Counted from the stretch's first letter, positions 1 through 8,651 are shown. The stretch is 64,000 nt of DNA from Scytonema sp. UIC 10036 (GCF_009725235.1 NZ_WJFC01000022.1:37559-101558), one strand, 5' to 3'. Numbers and translations: made by a program. The notes: a model not told the origin generated them from the sequence alone.

Positions 1-317
1 AATAAGCAACTTCGAGCTAACTTAACCCTTGGCACGTCCTCTTCGCGAAGAAGGAACCAGGAATGAATTACCGCAATATCTGGCAGCCACGGAATTAAGT
101 TAACAAATTTATTGACCCATTGAGCTAAACGCTCATCATCTCCTACTTTTAATAAGAAATAACCACCAATTATTGCCTCTAGCGTTTCTAAACGTTCCTC
201 GGATAACAATCTTTTAACAAATTGCTCTCCCACCACTTTTGCACCTCTAATATTCAGTAAATCACAAAGTTTTTTCAAGCGTTGTGGATATGCGTATGCT
301 AATGTTGCAATCAGCAC
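1..317 (-). CDS. Unrecognised protein, 3' end beyond the window
   Basis: An open minus-strand frame runs from a possible GTG start at 317 off the left edge, about 105 residues without a stop. It overlaps the 3' end of the DUF6262 gene by roughly 55 bases in another frame, a common arrangement inside a cyanobacterial transposon operon. The readable part is helical, with a Pro-Gln-Arg-Leu-Lys-Lys start, a GEQFVKRLL stretch and a WLPDIAVIHSW stretch. I do not recognise the family. A fragment of a caspase/CHAT-associated protein is possible but only a vague resemblance. The coding character is supported by frame length and composition; start and function are uncertain. Confidence 0.45.
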   Translation of the reverse strand, partial: MLIATLAYAYPQRLKKLCDLLNIRGAKVVGEQFVKRLLSEERLETLEAIIGGYFLLKVGDDERLAQWVNKFVNLIPWLPDIAVIHSWFLLREEDVPRVKLARSCL

Positions 318-864
318 TATATTTATAAACTAAACTTATAACGTTATTTAATTCCTGATTCTGATATTTTAACTTTTGGACTGATTCAGTTAGCTTTTGA
401 TTATTAATAATTGATTCATTCAGTTGATTTTGAGTCATCTCTAATGCCTCATTTAGCCGCTTATTCTCTGCTATAAAGTCATACTTTTCTATCTGCTGAG
501 GTGTCAGGCAACTACCTCCAACTAAATTGGTAAGAATATTGATTTCTTTTTGTTGTTGCTGGATTTGATAGCGGAGTGCATCAATAATTGCTATCCTTGA
601 AGCATCAGAAGCTTTTTGGTTAATTGGTGGAAAGTTTTTAGGTTGATTCCGAGATTTTAAGCTATTAATTCGCTCTCTTAACTGAGGGTATTTGTACAAA
701 AACGCTCTTGATACCCCTGATGCTTTAGCAACAGATTCAAAAGTAATAGGAGTCTTTTGAACTAGCAACTTTTTGATACCATTCTCTACTTTGTCGAAGG
801 CATTTAAATGCTTTAACTGAGCCGTATCTTTTAGTCCTGAAACATTCCGAATAAAATTATTCAT
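262..864 (-). CDS. DUF6262 / TnpC-like transposon accessory protein
   Basis: This 200-residue protein has the layout of DUF6262 proteins, which accompany Tn554-type tyrosine recombinases. An N-terminal helix-turn-helix-like region contains the hallmark VAKASGVSRAFLYKYPQLRERI (about residues 43-65). It is followed by a Gln-rich coiled coil (about 95-185) with no catalytic motif. TnpC of Tn554 influences orientation and efficiency of transposition; a similar DNA-binding accessory role is inferred here. The ATG at 864 overlaps the stop of the preceding DUF6262 gene (861-864), indicating translational coupling. No intact recombinase lies next to it, so the gene is probably a stranded part of a decayed element. 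Confidence 0.75.
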   Translation of the reverse strand: MNNFIRNVSGLKDTAQLKHLNAFDKVENGIKKLLVQKTPITFESVAKASGVSRAFLYKYPQLRERINSLKSRNQPKNFPPINQKASDASRIAIIDALRYQIQQQQKEINILTNLVGGSCLTPQQIEKYDFIAENKRLNEALEMTQNQLNESIINNQKLTESVQKLKYQNQELNNVISLVYKYSADCNISIRISTTLEKTL

Positions 865-1304
865 GTTTTTTCACCTAGCCGATTATTCAAATGTTCAATC
901 GTTTCTGCTTGCTGTCGTATTAATCCACCCCAAACAGCTAGTTGTTTTTTCAGTTGTTTAATTTCTGAATCTTGGTCTCTAATTCGCTGTTTTAAATTGT
1001 CGCTGATCTGGCTACTCGAAACACTACGGCGCTGCAATTGTGGTAATTCTACAACCTTTTCTTGTTGCTTCATTAAAGTCCGAATACGTTCCACTAGTTC
1101 TGGTTGTTTATAGAGCCATCCTAAAGTCACTTTGGCAGTTTGAGAGACTATATTAAAGTTGATGTCTTTGTTCTCTTTAATCAGCAGCTTAATGGCTTTT
1201 TCAGTACGCTGAAAACACTCCTCACGCTTGCGTTTGGCATTCGCAACTAAGCCATTTGTATTACGTTTCCAATTCTGCTGCATCTGGCACATCCTGTAGA
1301 GCAT
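861..1304 (-). CDS. Second DUF6262 / TnpC-like protein
   Basis: This 147-residue protein is a divergent relative of its downstream neighbour. It has an N-terminal basic segment, then a helix-turn-helix-like region ending in VTLGWLYKQPELVERIRTL, which matches the same signature in the neighbour, then a coiled coil to the C terminus. Two DUF6262 genes in a row, overlapping by 4 bases, are unusual for a Tn554-type operon with a single TnpC. The ATG at 1304 lies inside a short remnant reading frame of a recombinase N terminus (1261-1404), so the gene order recombinase, TnpC-like, TnpC-like is preserved although the recombinase is deleted. ATGs at 1292 and 1283 are alternative starts. Confidence 0.7.
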   Translation of the reverse strand: MLYRMCQMQQNWKRNTNGLVANAKRKREECFQRTEKAIKLLIKENKDINFNIVSQTAKVTLGWLYKQPELVERIRTLMKQQEKVVELPQLQRRSVSSSQISDNLKQRIRDQDSEIKQLKKQLAVWGGLIRQQAETIEHLNNRLGEKT

Positions 1305-1404
1305 TAATAAAGCTCTCGATGACGATGATGGGTAAATAGTTATTATCTAGCACCATCCAACTCTTGATGCCAGTTGACGAATTGACAACCATTTCGACTT
1401 TCAT
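1261..1404 (-). pseudogene. Tn554-type tyrosine recombinase, N-terminal remnant
   Basis: A 47-codon minus-strand frame starts at ATG 1404 and stops at 1261. It contains SWMVLDNNYLPIIVIESFI, which resembles the beginning of Tn554-family TnpA/TnpB-like integrases (Trp, then Leu-Asp-x-x-Tyr-Leu-Pro, then the first helix of the SAM-like domain). The protein ends abruptly with DAAELET, inside which the next gene starts. The simplest reading is an internal deletion that fused the first ~38 codons to the last few codons of a recombinase gene, removing the core-binding and catalytic domains. Assignment rests on motif resemblance only. Confidence 0.5.
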
Positions 1405-1521
1405 TGTGCAGTTTACATAGTTCAAACACTAACACTACATAAATACTACATAATGTATTAAATTACAAGTATGCTGATACGTTGATTACATAAAATAGTG
1501 GAAACTATCGAGTACTTATAA

Positions 1522-1572
1522 ATGCGCGAACCCACACATTACTAAAAATTATTTCTTGGGAAAATTTAGTAA
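1522..1572. repeat. Candidate end of the Tn554-like element
   Basis: ATGCGCGAACCCACA at 1522-1536 matches the outer edge of the inverted repeats at 8653 and 9112, which read TGTGGGTTCGCGCAT and ATGCACGAACCCACA. It sits upstream of the recombinase remnant, where a transposon end is expected. A separate imperfect palindrome follows: TTACTAAA at 1539-1546 and TTTAGTAA at 1565-1572. Whether these mark the true end is inference. Confidence 0.4.
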
Positions 1573-1598
1573 CAGATGCTATCTATTATTTGACGCTT

Positions 1599-1823
1599 AT
1601 GACAGCAAAGCAACTAGCTCTTACAGACTTAGAAACACTCGATGAAGTTATAAGTTGTTTGACTGAAAATTTTGGCTCTTGCGTACTTAGCGTGCTAAAA
1701 TTGTCGAAAAATAAGCTTAAAACTATTGCTGGGCTTACCTTACAGCCATTATTAGTTTCAAAACGGGATTCCTTGCTCAAATTTAATCCGCGAGTGCCTG
1801 TAAGCTTTGTAAATAAAGCATAA
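1599..1823 (+). CDS. Small hypothetical protein, doubtful
   Basis: A 74-codon frame starts at ATG 1599 and contains no recognised domain. Leucine-rich amphipathic stretches (LTDLETLDEVISCLTE, LSVLKLSKNKLKTIAG) suggest a short helical protein. It lies between the Tn554-like remnant and a truncated integrase, both on the other strand. No clear ribosome binding site precedes it, and a comparable frame exists on the opposite strand, so it may be a chance reading frame or a gene remnant. Confidence 0.25.
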   Translation: MTAKQLALTDLETLDEVISCLTENFGSCVLSVLKLSKNKLKTIAGLTLQPLLVSKRDSLLKFNPRVPVSFVNKA

Positions 1824-1921
1824 CTATAGATTTTAATTAAAATTTAGCACGCTATGTACGAAAGAACCAATCTAATTGATTTTTGAGCGATAGTTAAGAT
1901 TTTCTCGAAACAATTGTATTC

Positions 1922-2389
1922 TCAGTTACAATTTATCGGGTTTTTGAAAACTTTGCGATTTACTGAAGTTCGATCGCTATCAAAATGGTACTGACACCGC
2001 TTGAGGTTACGCCCCACCTTAATGAGATATTTAATAGCAGCTAGATAACGATTGATGGTCGCCGCCTTCCTACCCTCTGCCACCAGATGTTTCTTAAACT
2101 TAAGGATTAACCCGTTAGCCGTCTGGTCATCTAACGCCCAAAACTCTTCAATATCTCTTGGCGTTGGTTTTCTTTGCAAAAAATACTCAAAAAATATCTT
2201 GATATTGCCAGCATACCCCCTCTGGGTAGTTTGAGCTTTCTGCTGCAACTCCGCCAAAAAATCGTTCGCCGATTGCAGTTGACTGGCAACAGAGGTAATA
2301 GGGGAGAAATTTCTTCCTTGTATTACATGGAAAACTCTAGAAATGAGAGACTTCAATCCCAGATCTAATCCAAAAATGGGCTTTTCCAT
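1922..2389 (-). pseudogene. Tyrosine recombinase, truncated to the core-binding domain
   Basis: The 155-codon frame contains the N-terminal SAM-like, core-binding domain of a phage-type integrase: about residues 35-125, with TQRGYAGNIKIFFEYF, ILKFKKHLVAEG and KAATINRYLAAIKYLIKVGR. The catalytic domain with the Arg-His-x-x-Arg and Tyr residues is absent; the frame ends about 30 residues after the core-binding domain in a sequence unlike an integrase. The protein therefore cannot catalyse recombination. It is the second decayed recombinase in the first 2.4 kb. A site resembling the palindrome of the later arrays occurs inside it near 2315-2332, probably by chance. Confidence 0.65.
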
Positions 2390-2445
2390 CCGTTAAATGT
2401 TAAGCAATATTTCGCCAACAGTGTCTACGTTATATCTACCCCTAC

Positions 2446-4509
2446 TTAATGCTTCATAAATTGGCGAAAGTATAGTTGATTCTCAGCATTTCGCTGGGCG
2501 CTTTCTGCCATTCGGCGTTGATTCTCAGCATTTCGCTGGGCGCTTTCTGCCATTCGGCGTTGATTCTCAGCATTTTGCAGGGCGTTTTCTGTATTTTGGA
2601 CTCGATTCTCAGCATCTTGCCGGGCGCTTTCTGACGTTCCGACTTGATCCTTAGCATTTTGCCAATCTTTTAGCGCTTGATTTCTATCTTTCTTGGCTTT
2701 ATCAGCTTGAACTGCTGCTAACTTAGCCTTATCATTTGCCACGGTTGCTTGCCGTGTCGCCTGTTGTAATTCTTGCTTTTTCTGGGTTACGTCCTGAAGA
2801 GCTTTGTTTAATTTAGCTTGTGCCTGAATAAATTTCTCTTTTGCTTCTTTGGCTTTCTGCATTGCCGCCTTCTGTGCATCTATCGCTTTCTTCTGCTCTG
2901 CTTGTGCCTTATCGCGTTCTAATATTGCCTGAGACTGCTCTGCTTGTGCCTTATCGCGTTCTAATATTGCCTGAGACTGCTCCTGCTTTGCCTTGTCTCG
3001 TTCTAATATTGCCTGAGACTGCTCCTGCTTTGCCTTGCTAGCAACTACTAATGCAGCTATTGCCCCAACTACAGACAACGCTAAAGACAACACTAAAACC
3101 CCAACCCCAAGGCGAATCTGTCGCTGAGTTTTGCGTTGCGCCTCTGCCAAGCGCTGTTGCGTCTGTTTTAAAATCTGATTAGCTTCTGTTTGCGCATTTA
3201 AGGCACTCTGTACCTGGACTTTTTCAAATTCCTGACTGGCAGCTAAAAACTGTTCGTCCAAATTGCTTAAACTTTTACCAGTTCGCCAAACCAGAGCATT
3301 CTGCAAAGCTTGCCCACGCAATAGACATGATTCATCTTGATAATTTGCCGCCACCCAAGCAGTAAAAGCTTCAGAATAAGGACGTAGTTTGTCCAGAATG
3401 TTTTTACACCAATCCTGGTTAAACACCTCCTGATATATACGGTTATAAATTCGCAGCTTACCATCCCGCTTCACTACCAATCCCGTCAGCCGCAGTTCTG
3501 TTTGTTCAGGACTGTCATCGGCTGCTACCTCACCCTGCTGCAAAATTTGCTGACACAACCCCAGCAATCGCCCAGTCCGCTGTTCCCCACTTCGTAGTAT
3601 CCTATCTCGAATTGTCTTCAGGTGTTCTGGCTCATCCTGCCCTTCCCAATTTTCTATAATCCACTTTCGTACCAGACCCTCAACCCACTCACCATTTTCC
3701 GCTTGCCCCTTATCTCCCCATCTCCCCACTTCAAAAGCAGATTGTAGCACTAACTTACAAAGCTTCTGTGTCAAAAACGGCTGTCCCCCCGTCCACTCGA
3801 GAATAATTCTTAAAACCGCTTCTGGGTTCTCTGCTTTGCCGATTAATCCTGGTATCAAAGGTTGCACTTCTTCCGGTTGGAAGCCTTCTAGGGCGATCGC
3901 TTGTCCAATATTAAACGGTGTGCGGCTTTTATCTTGAATCAAATCGGCAGGGGTAGCAACGCCCAAAAGGGCAAAGGTGAGGCGCTGGTATTCCGACTGT
4001 TCTGTTCTCTGCTCATGAAAAGCCCGAATCAGAGCAAAGAAATCGTCTTTGAAATCGAATTTAAATACACTGTCAATTTCATCAAAAAACAGCACAATGG
4101 GTTGCGAAATTTCCACCAAGAGTACAGTTTCAATAAATTCTACAAAGCGTTGCAGAGGGGGAATATCTTTTCGTTCCAGCCACCAGTCAAGATACTGAAT
4201 TTTGATTCCTAGACTGCTTTTTAACCGTCCGATAATACCCTGATACCAACCTGCCACTGTTGCGTTGTGGACTTCCATAAAGTTGAGGTTGACGACACCA
4301 CAGGCAATCCCCTCTGCCCGTAATCGTTGGGCTGTGCGGTTCTGCAAGCTCGATTTGCCCATTTGCCGCGAGTTGAACACATAGCAAAACTTACCCGCTT
4401 TTAGAGATGCATAAAATTCCTCATCTGCCTGTCGCACCACGTAACTGGGAGCTTTGCTGTCTAGCCCACCCCCTACTTTGTATTCGTAATCTTGCGGTGG
4501 TGTAGTCAT
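2446..4509 (-). CDS. Membrane STAND-type AAA-like ATPase with coiled-coil tail
   Basis: The start is placed at ATG 4509, 8 bases after the stop of the upstream gene; a longer in-frame start inside that gene is less likely. The first ~400 residues form an AAA-like (AAA_35 type) nucleotide-binding module. A P-loop variant RQMGKSS follows FNSRQ, a Walker B-like IVLFFDEID is present, and WTGGQPFLTQKLC is a sensor/winged-helix motif typical of this family. A transmembrane helix (LGVGVLVLSLALSVVGAIAALVV) is followed by ~200 residues of coiled coil rich in QSQAILERDKA and NAENQRRMAESAQR repeats. In many cyanobacterial relatives this module is followed by WD40 repeats; here the protein ends in coiled coil. 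It probably forms an operon with the CHAT-TIR-STAND gene. A role in signalling or abortive defence is inferred. Confidence 0.75.
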   Translation of the reverse strand: MTTPPQDYEYKVGGGLDSKAPSYVVRQADEEFYASLKAGKFCYVFNSRQMGKSSLQNRTAQRLRAEGIACGVVNLNFMEVHNATVAGWYQGIIGRLKSSLGIKIQYLDWWLERKDIPPLQRFVEFIETVLLVEISQPIVLFFDEIDSVFKFDFKDDFFALIRAFHEQRTEQSEYQRLTFALLGVATPADLIQDKSRTPFNIGQAIALEGFQPEEVQPLIPGLIGKAENPEAVLRIILEWTGGQPFLTQKLCKLVLQSAFEVGRWGDKGQAENGEWVEGLVRKWIIENWEGQDEPEHLKTIRDRILRSGEQRTGRLLGLCQQILQQGEVAADDSPEQTELRLTGLVVKRDGKLRIYNRIYQEVFNQDWCKNILDKLRPYSEAFTAWVAANYQDESCLLRGQALQNALVWRTGKSLSNLDEQFLAASQEFEKVQVQSALNAQTEANQILKQTQQRLAEAQRKTQRQIRLGVGVLVLSLALSVVGAIAALVVASKAKQEQSQAILERDKAKQEQSQAILERDKAQAEQSQAILERDKAQAEQKKAIDAQKAAMQKAKEAKEKFIQAQAKLNKALQDVTQKKQELQQATRQATVANDKAKLAAVQADKAKKDRNQALKDWQNAKDQVGTSESARQDAENRVQNTENALQNAENQRRMAESAQRNAENQRRMAESAQRNAENQLYFRQFMKH
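2466..3040 (-). repeat. In-gene tandem repeats of the coiled-coil tail
   Basis: Two sets of near-identical DNA repeats lie inside the STAND gene. At about 2466-2580, repeats of ~51 bases encode NAENQRRMAESAQR. At about 2890-3040, repeats of ~42-45 bases encode QSQAILERDKA(K/Q). Identity at silent positions shows recent tandem duplication, so tail length is likely to vary between strains. Confidence 0.75.
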
Positions 4510-4517
4510 GGCGATCG

Positions 4518-6686
4518 CTACCCTTTGTCTTGTAAATGGTCGCGAAAATACGAGCGGTACAAATCGCAACGAATCATAGCTTGATTGCCCTGCAAACTAA
4601 CTAATCCCATGCTTTCCAGTTTAAATGCTGATTTTGAGTTCAATTCTGTGGGTTTACTTTTGATCGCAACTTGGCGCAGGGCTTCAGTTAACTCAGGATA
4701 GCACTGTAAATTCAGTAAGTGCCGACGTAAATGGTCAATATAAATGCCTGCTTCTGTGGGTGCTTCCAAAAGCAGTTGCTCCAATGTCACATCTTGACGA
4801 CGCAGATGATACAATGCCTTACGGACGAGGTAGGGATGCCCACCTACCAATTTTACGAGTTGTTCTACTTGTTGCCTACCCCATGTCAGCCCGTAGCGTT
4901 GTGCTAAATCTTGCACCTGATTGGAGTTAAATTCCGGTAACTCCACAGTCATCCCTACATTAAACGGCGATTGGTTAATGTTGAGGGGAATATAAGCTTC
5001 CGTCGAATGCACCACCACCAGCCGCAGCTTTGCCCACAAATCGCTAGAAGCATCACCATACCGCGCCGCTTCGTACCAGGAACGGAGTAATCCAAAAAAA
5101 TCATCGGCAACTTCGCGGTGGGGAAAGACCAAATCCACTTCATCCAATCCCAGCGCGATCGGGCTATCAATTTCCTCTAAGATGCACTCTTCTAAATAAG
5201 TAATGCACTTATCCTTACTGTTGTCTCCCTTCCAGTAATCTTCTAACTGATTCAGTCGTTTTAATCGCCGCCCAATTTGCTCGCAGAACCAGCGTAAAAA
5301 TTGATCTAAGTTCGTAAATGATTTATTATCCGCCCTCTGAAAGCTGATGGGAATTGCCTGATAGCCTTGCTCTTTGGCATAGTTCAACACTCTTGCCATC
5401 AACGAAGTTTTGCCCATCTGTCGGGGAGCTTTGATGCGAATCAGTGCGCCAGATTGCACAATCTCCCGGTAACAATCTGTTTCTTTGGGAGGGCGCTCAA
5501 TATACAGTCCCGAAGTTAACGGTATCGATCCCCCAGGCTCTCGGTATACCTCTGGTTCTGCGATTGGCAAAGGAGGATGGTCTGGACTATCTTCGTAAGG
5601 GATGACTGGCTCAGAGGTAACAATTGCAGGCGAATGTCCTGTTGATAACAGAGTCAGCACTTCTTTTATGAGTGCGGGTGTATCCAGAGAAGATTGCCAT
5701 TGCCGTTGCTGAATATTCTGTAAGTACCCCCGCAGATCGTAATTCAAAGGAGAATTCATCGGAAAGTTCACCCGAATTGGCAAGATTGTTGGGCGCTGAT
5801 CGGCACGACTGTCACGCCAGCGCTTTGCCCGCCGCACTTCTTCTGTCACCATTTCGCTGATGGCTGATTGCTCAGACAGCAGTAACAAAAAGTAATCACT
5901 TCGTTCTAATTCAGCATCAATTCTCTGTGGCCAGGTTTCGCCCAGACGGATGCTTTCTCCTGCCATAAATGCTTCATATCCTGCTGCCGTGAGTGCTTGA
6001 AAAAACTGTTGAGCCAATTCGAGATCGGGGGATTGACTGCGGTAGCTAATAAATACTTTGGTTGTCCCAGTGGAGGGAGAGACGGCTTTTACCTGGTCGG
6101 ACTGAAACTGCTTGCGTTTTGCCTGGGAAGGCTTTCTCAGCTTAATCACAGGTGTAGAAGACTCCGGGATACTTTGGAGATCGATTGAATTACACCCAAA
6201 CTCGAAAGCTTCTTTGTAAGTCTTGTCAGTCCCCAGCGCCCGGTAAAAGCCTTTAGCAAACTTAATGGCTGCAACGTCTCCAATCGCCTGATTCATTCCC
6301 ACAACACAATTAATATACTGAGAAATCGCTTTTGCCTGTTCTTCAGAATAACAGGCGTTCAAAAAGACGCATTCTATGTGTGTCCTGAACAACTTAAATA
6401 ACCCTGCTAACGCTGTAGAACTGACGAGTTGCATCTGCCCGATTTCGTTTTCCAGTGCTAACCCCTGGCTTCCCTCACCGTGCCCTGAGAAATGCACGAT
6501 ATCAGGTGTGTGCTCTAAGAGAATTGGCTGTAAATCATCTACTTGCACTGCCCAACGAGTCATAATTTCAAACTCGTTCCTGTTTTTGCACTGATCCAAC
6601 GCCGCTTGGATTGCCCGTACTTCTTCACCCAGGCGTAGTTCGTTTGTATTTTTTGGGTTCGCACTCAGAATTAAGATTTTCTTCAC
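4518..6686 (-). CDS. CHAT-TIR-STAND three-domain signalling protein
   Basis: Three modules are visible in 722 residues. An N-terminal CHAT caspase-like domain (1-180) has His69 in HFSGHG and Cys112 in NACYS, the expected protease dyad. A TIR domain (about 209-350) starts KVFISYRS and has SEMVTEEVRRA, where Glu283 fits the catalytic Glu of TIR NAD hydrolases; the usual Trp of that motif is Met. An AAA_35/STAND ATPase (about 385-710) has the P-loop PRQMGKTSL and a Walker B-like LGLDEVDLVF. Two potential effectors, protease and NADase, are thus joined to one sensor ATPase. The gene lies directly upstream of the membrane STAND gene and is divergent from the TIR-like gene at 6946. A programmed-death or antiphage role is inferred, not shown. 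Confidence 0.85.
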   Translation of the reverse strand: MKKILILSANPKNTNELRLGEEVRAIQAALDQCKNRNEFEIMTRWAVQVDDLQPILLEHTPDIVHFSGHGEGSQGLALENEIGQMQLVSSTALAGLFKLFRTHIECVFLNACYSEEQAKAISQYINCVVGMNQAIGDVAAIKFAKGFYRALGTDKTYKEAFEFGCNSIDLQSIPESSTPVIKLRKPSQAKRKQFQSDQVKAVSPSTGTTKVFISYRSQSPDLELAQQFFQALTAAGYEAFMAGESIRLGETWPQRIDAELERSDYFLLLLSEQSAISEMVTEEVRRAKRWRDSRADQRPTILPIRVNFPMNSPLNYDLRGYLQNIQQRQWQSSLDTPALIKEVLTLLSTGHSPAIVTSEPVIPYEDSPDHPPLPIAEPEVYREPGGSIPLTSGLYIERPPKETDCYREIVQSGALIRIKAPRQMGKTSLMARVLNYAKEQGYQAIPISFQRADNKSFTNLDQFLRWFCEQIGRRLKRLNQLEDYWKGDNSKDKCITYLEECILEEIDSPIALGLDEVDLVFPHREVADDFFGLLRSWYEAARYGDASSDLWAKLRLVVVHSTEAYIPLNINQSPFNVGMTVELPEFNSNQVQDLAQRYGLTWGRQQVEQLVKLVGGHPYLVRKALYHLRRQDVTLEQLLLEAPTEAGIYIDHLRRHLLNLQCYPELTEALRQVAIKSKPTELNSKSAFKLESMGLVSLQGNQAMIRCDLYRSYFRDHLQDKG

Positions 6687-6945
6687 AGCAATAACTCTGA
6701 AGGGGGATGATTAAAATATACAAACAGCTAGCGCTCCATTTTGGTTTTTCATTAATTCTTAAGGATTTCCGCCAAAATTCTCCATTAAAAAGGTGAGAAG
6801 GGTGATCGCATCATCAATTAAGCTACGGGTTCGAGATAGTCACAGCAGCCCGGTCCACCACGGTTTGACCTCTAGTCGGTTTTACTCCCAGCCCGACTTG
6901 ATCGAGGAAGCGAGCGAATGCCGGAATTGGAATTGCGCTTATATT
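6687..6945. promoter_or_regulatory. Divergent intergenic region
   Basis: This 259-bp gap separates the starts of the CHAT-TIR-STAND gene (minus) and the TIR-like gene (plus), so it should hold both promoters. I cannot assign -35/-10 elements with confidence. A frame read through it from GTG 6793 has poor coding character and was not used as the gene start. Confidence 0.5.
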
Positions 6946-8433
6946 ATGCTTATCCCGGAACCATTTACTGCTGCCCCAGTAGCTGCTGGTATTCTCACCA
7001 ATATTGCTAGCGATCTTCTTAAATATCATGCACAGTCTCTTGAAGGCACTCTGGCAGGAAAGGCGTTAAAGTGGGCTGGATTAATTGAGCCGAATTTATA
7101 TGACAGCTTGCGTGAAAGCCTGTCGAAAGCTTTAGACCTCTACTTTAATAAATATCCTCAACATGATTTGCTTGGTATAGATAATTTTTTCCTCGACGCA
7201 GAAGTTGGTGGGCAAGTTGGCGGTTACATACTAGAGCGCAAAGCCATTGATTGGGTTAAGGTTCAGCAAGCTTTTGACCGAACAGTAGGAATATATGAAA
7301 ATTCTAAGAAGCAGATTGAACAACAAAATTTAAACTCCAAGCAGATAATTGAAGACTTTATTGAGTGCTATCGCCAGGTATTGAGAGAGCAACTTAGCCT
7401 ACCGCAAGTAGTTGTTTTATTGGAGCTACTCAACCAAAACGACAGCTTTATTGCAGAGTTGCGTGCCAGTGAACAAAGAATACAGCAGTATATCGCCGAA
7501 TTAAAACAGAACCAACTATCCCCTCAAAGCTTAAACGCTGCTTACCAAAGTGGACAACAACAACTAGCCCTGAGTTTTACTGAAGAATTAAATAATGTTG
7601 GTTTAGTTAACGAACAACAGTCCTTGCAGGTTATTCAAGCACGACTACAACCTATCCCTGCCTTATTTGAAATGGGATTGTGTAAGGGGCGTTTATTATC
7701 TCCTAAGCCTAATGAGTATTTTGTCTCCCACGGATTTACACCCGATTTATTGGCTGACTGGCGAGAAACCCTTACTAATACATTAGCTAAGGCTAGTAGC
7801 AGTCAGGATGCTATTCAACCGTATTTTTCAGGGGATAAGTTGCTAGGTGGTTTTCGTCTGTGTGGTATTTGCGATAAACTTTACACCACACGTTTCAGTA
7901 TGTTCCTGCTGCCACCATCCCAGGATAGAAACGTTTACCTGGAACTGGGTATTGCTATTGGTTTAGGAGCGCCGTTTTTCCTAGTACAGCATCATGAGGC
8001 TAAGATTCCACCTGTATTAGATGCGTTAAGTCGTTATACCAAAGGAGGCTTATTCCGCACAATGCGGAAGGAACTAGCGGGACAAATTGAGGAATATGAC
8101 TTTGGGGTAGTGCATTTTATTGCAAATTTACCACCTGCTGGTAGCCAGCCCCAGTATTTAATTGCAGGAGGTGGATTAATTGAAGATGAGGACTTTGAAG
8201 GAAGTATTACCGATGCACTTGGTAGCAAGTATCCCAACTTAGCTGACTTTTCACGGGATGTGGAAAGGGAAGAGTGGTTCGCGAGGTTTAGTGGCGAACC
8301 ACTGCCTCATCATTTTTTGTATTTAGAGGTTTCTTCAATTAAATCTTTCAAACCTTGGTTAAGAGTTTCAACAGAGCGGTCTAAGGCATCAATTTTAGAC
8401 CGAGCCGTAATTTGTTCAAGGGCCTCCATGTAA
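6946..8433 (+). CDS. Protein with C-terminal TIR-like/nucleotide-hydrolase-like domain, 3' end replaced by insertion
   Basis: The start is ATG 6946 (MLIPEPFTAAPVAAG). Residues ~1-60 are Ala-rich and helical, ~90-230 are coiled-coil-like, and ~235-420 form a compact alpha/beta domain. That domain opens YFVSHGFTPDLLADW and contains NVYLELGIAIGLGAPFFLVQ. The Glu-Leu-Gly-x-Ala-x-Gly pattern is typical of TIR-like and nucleoside deoxyribosyltransferase-like folds, where that Glu is catalytic. The gene is divergent from CHAT-TIR-STAND and may be a partner effector. An 890-bp element begins at 8275; from about 8284 the frame reads element DNA antisense to the gene at 8310-8651, giving a spurious tail. 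Joining across the element gives a natural stop at 9210-9212. Confidence 0.7.
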   Translation: MLIPEPFTAAPVAAGILTNIASDLLKYHAQSLEGTLAGKALKWAGLIEPNLYDSLRESLSKALDLYFNKYPQHDLLGIDNFFLDAEVGGQVGGYILERKAIDWVKVQQAFDRTVGIYENSKKQIEQQNLNSKQIIEDFIECYRQVLREQLSLPQVVVLLELLNQNDSFIAELRASEQRIQQYIAELKQNQLSPQSLNAAYQSGQQQLALSFTEELNNVGLVNEQQSLQVIQARLQPIPALFEMGLCKGRLLSPKPNEYFVSHGFTPDLLADWRETLTNTLAKASSSQDAIQPYFSGDKLLGGFRLCGICDKLYTTRFSMFLLPPSQDRNVYLELGIAIGLGAPFFLVQHHEAKIPPVLDALSRYTKGGLFRTMRKELAGQIEEYDFGVVHFIANLPPAGSQPQYLIAGGGLIEDEDFEGSITDALGSKYPNLADFSRDVEREEWFARFSGEPLPHHFLYLEVSSIKSFKPWLRVSTERSKASILDRAVICSRASM

Positions 8434-8651
8434 TTTTTGCTTCCTGGTTTACCTAAGTGTTTATATTTAGAAAGCTTACCTTCAGTTAAAGTGGGGAATA
8501 TTGGCTCAGTTGCTTGTAGTTTATAGTACCAATAAAATCCCTGACGCCCCTTTGCTAGGTAACGAGCAATCCAACAACCAGGAGGGGCTGGTGTAAGACT
8601 TGTCTTAATTGCTTGAATTTCTTGCTCTAAGCGCTCTTTAAAAGATGCCAC
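8310..8651 (-). CDS. Element-borne protein of unknown function
   Basis: The 113-residue frame starts at GTG 8651 at the inner edge of the left inverted repeat. It is basic, with CWIARYLAKGRQGFYWYYKLQATEPIFP followed by KLSKYKHLGKPGSKNYMEALEQI, a pattern I associate with small cyanobacterial hypothetical proteins but cannot name. The TYW-like aromatic stretch followed by a conserved KYKHLG suggests a small nucleic-acid-binding fold. No catalytic residues of a recombinase or DDE transposase are visible. It is the only gene of the 8275-9164 element and could be a recombination accessory protein or passenger. Its 3' part overlaps, in antisense, the read-through tail of the plus-strand gene. Confidence 0.65.
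   Translation of the reverse strand: MASFKERLEQEIQAIKTSLTPAPPGCWIARYLAKGRQGFYWYYKLQATEPIFPTLTEGKLSKYKHLGKPGSKNYMEALEQITARSKIDALDRSVETLNQGLKDLIEETSKYKK

Noticed and set aside
6793..6945. N-terminal extension of the TIR-like gene from GTG 6793
   Set aside because: Poor coding character; ATG 6946 starts a plausible protein. The antisense frame 6823-7029 was also considered and has no support.
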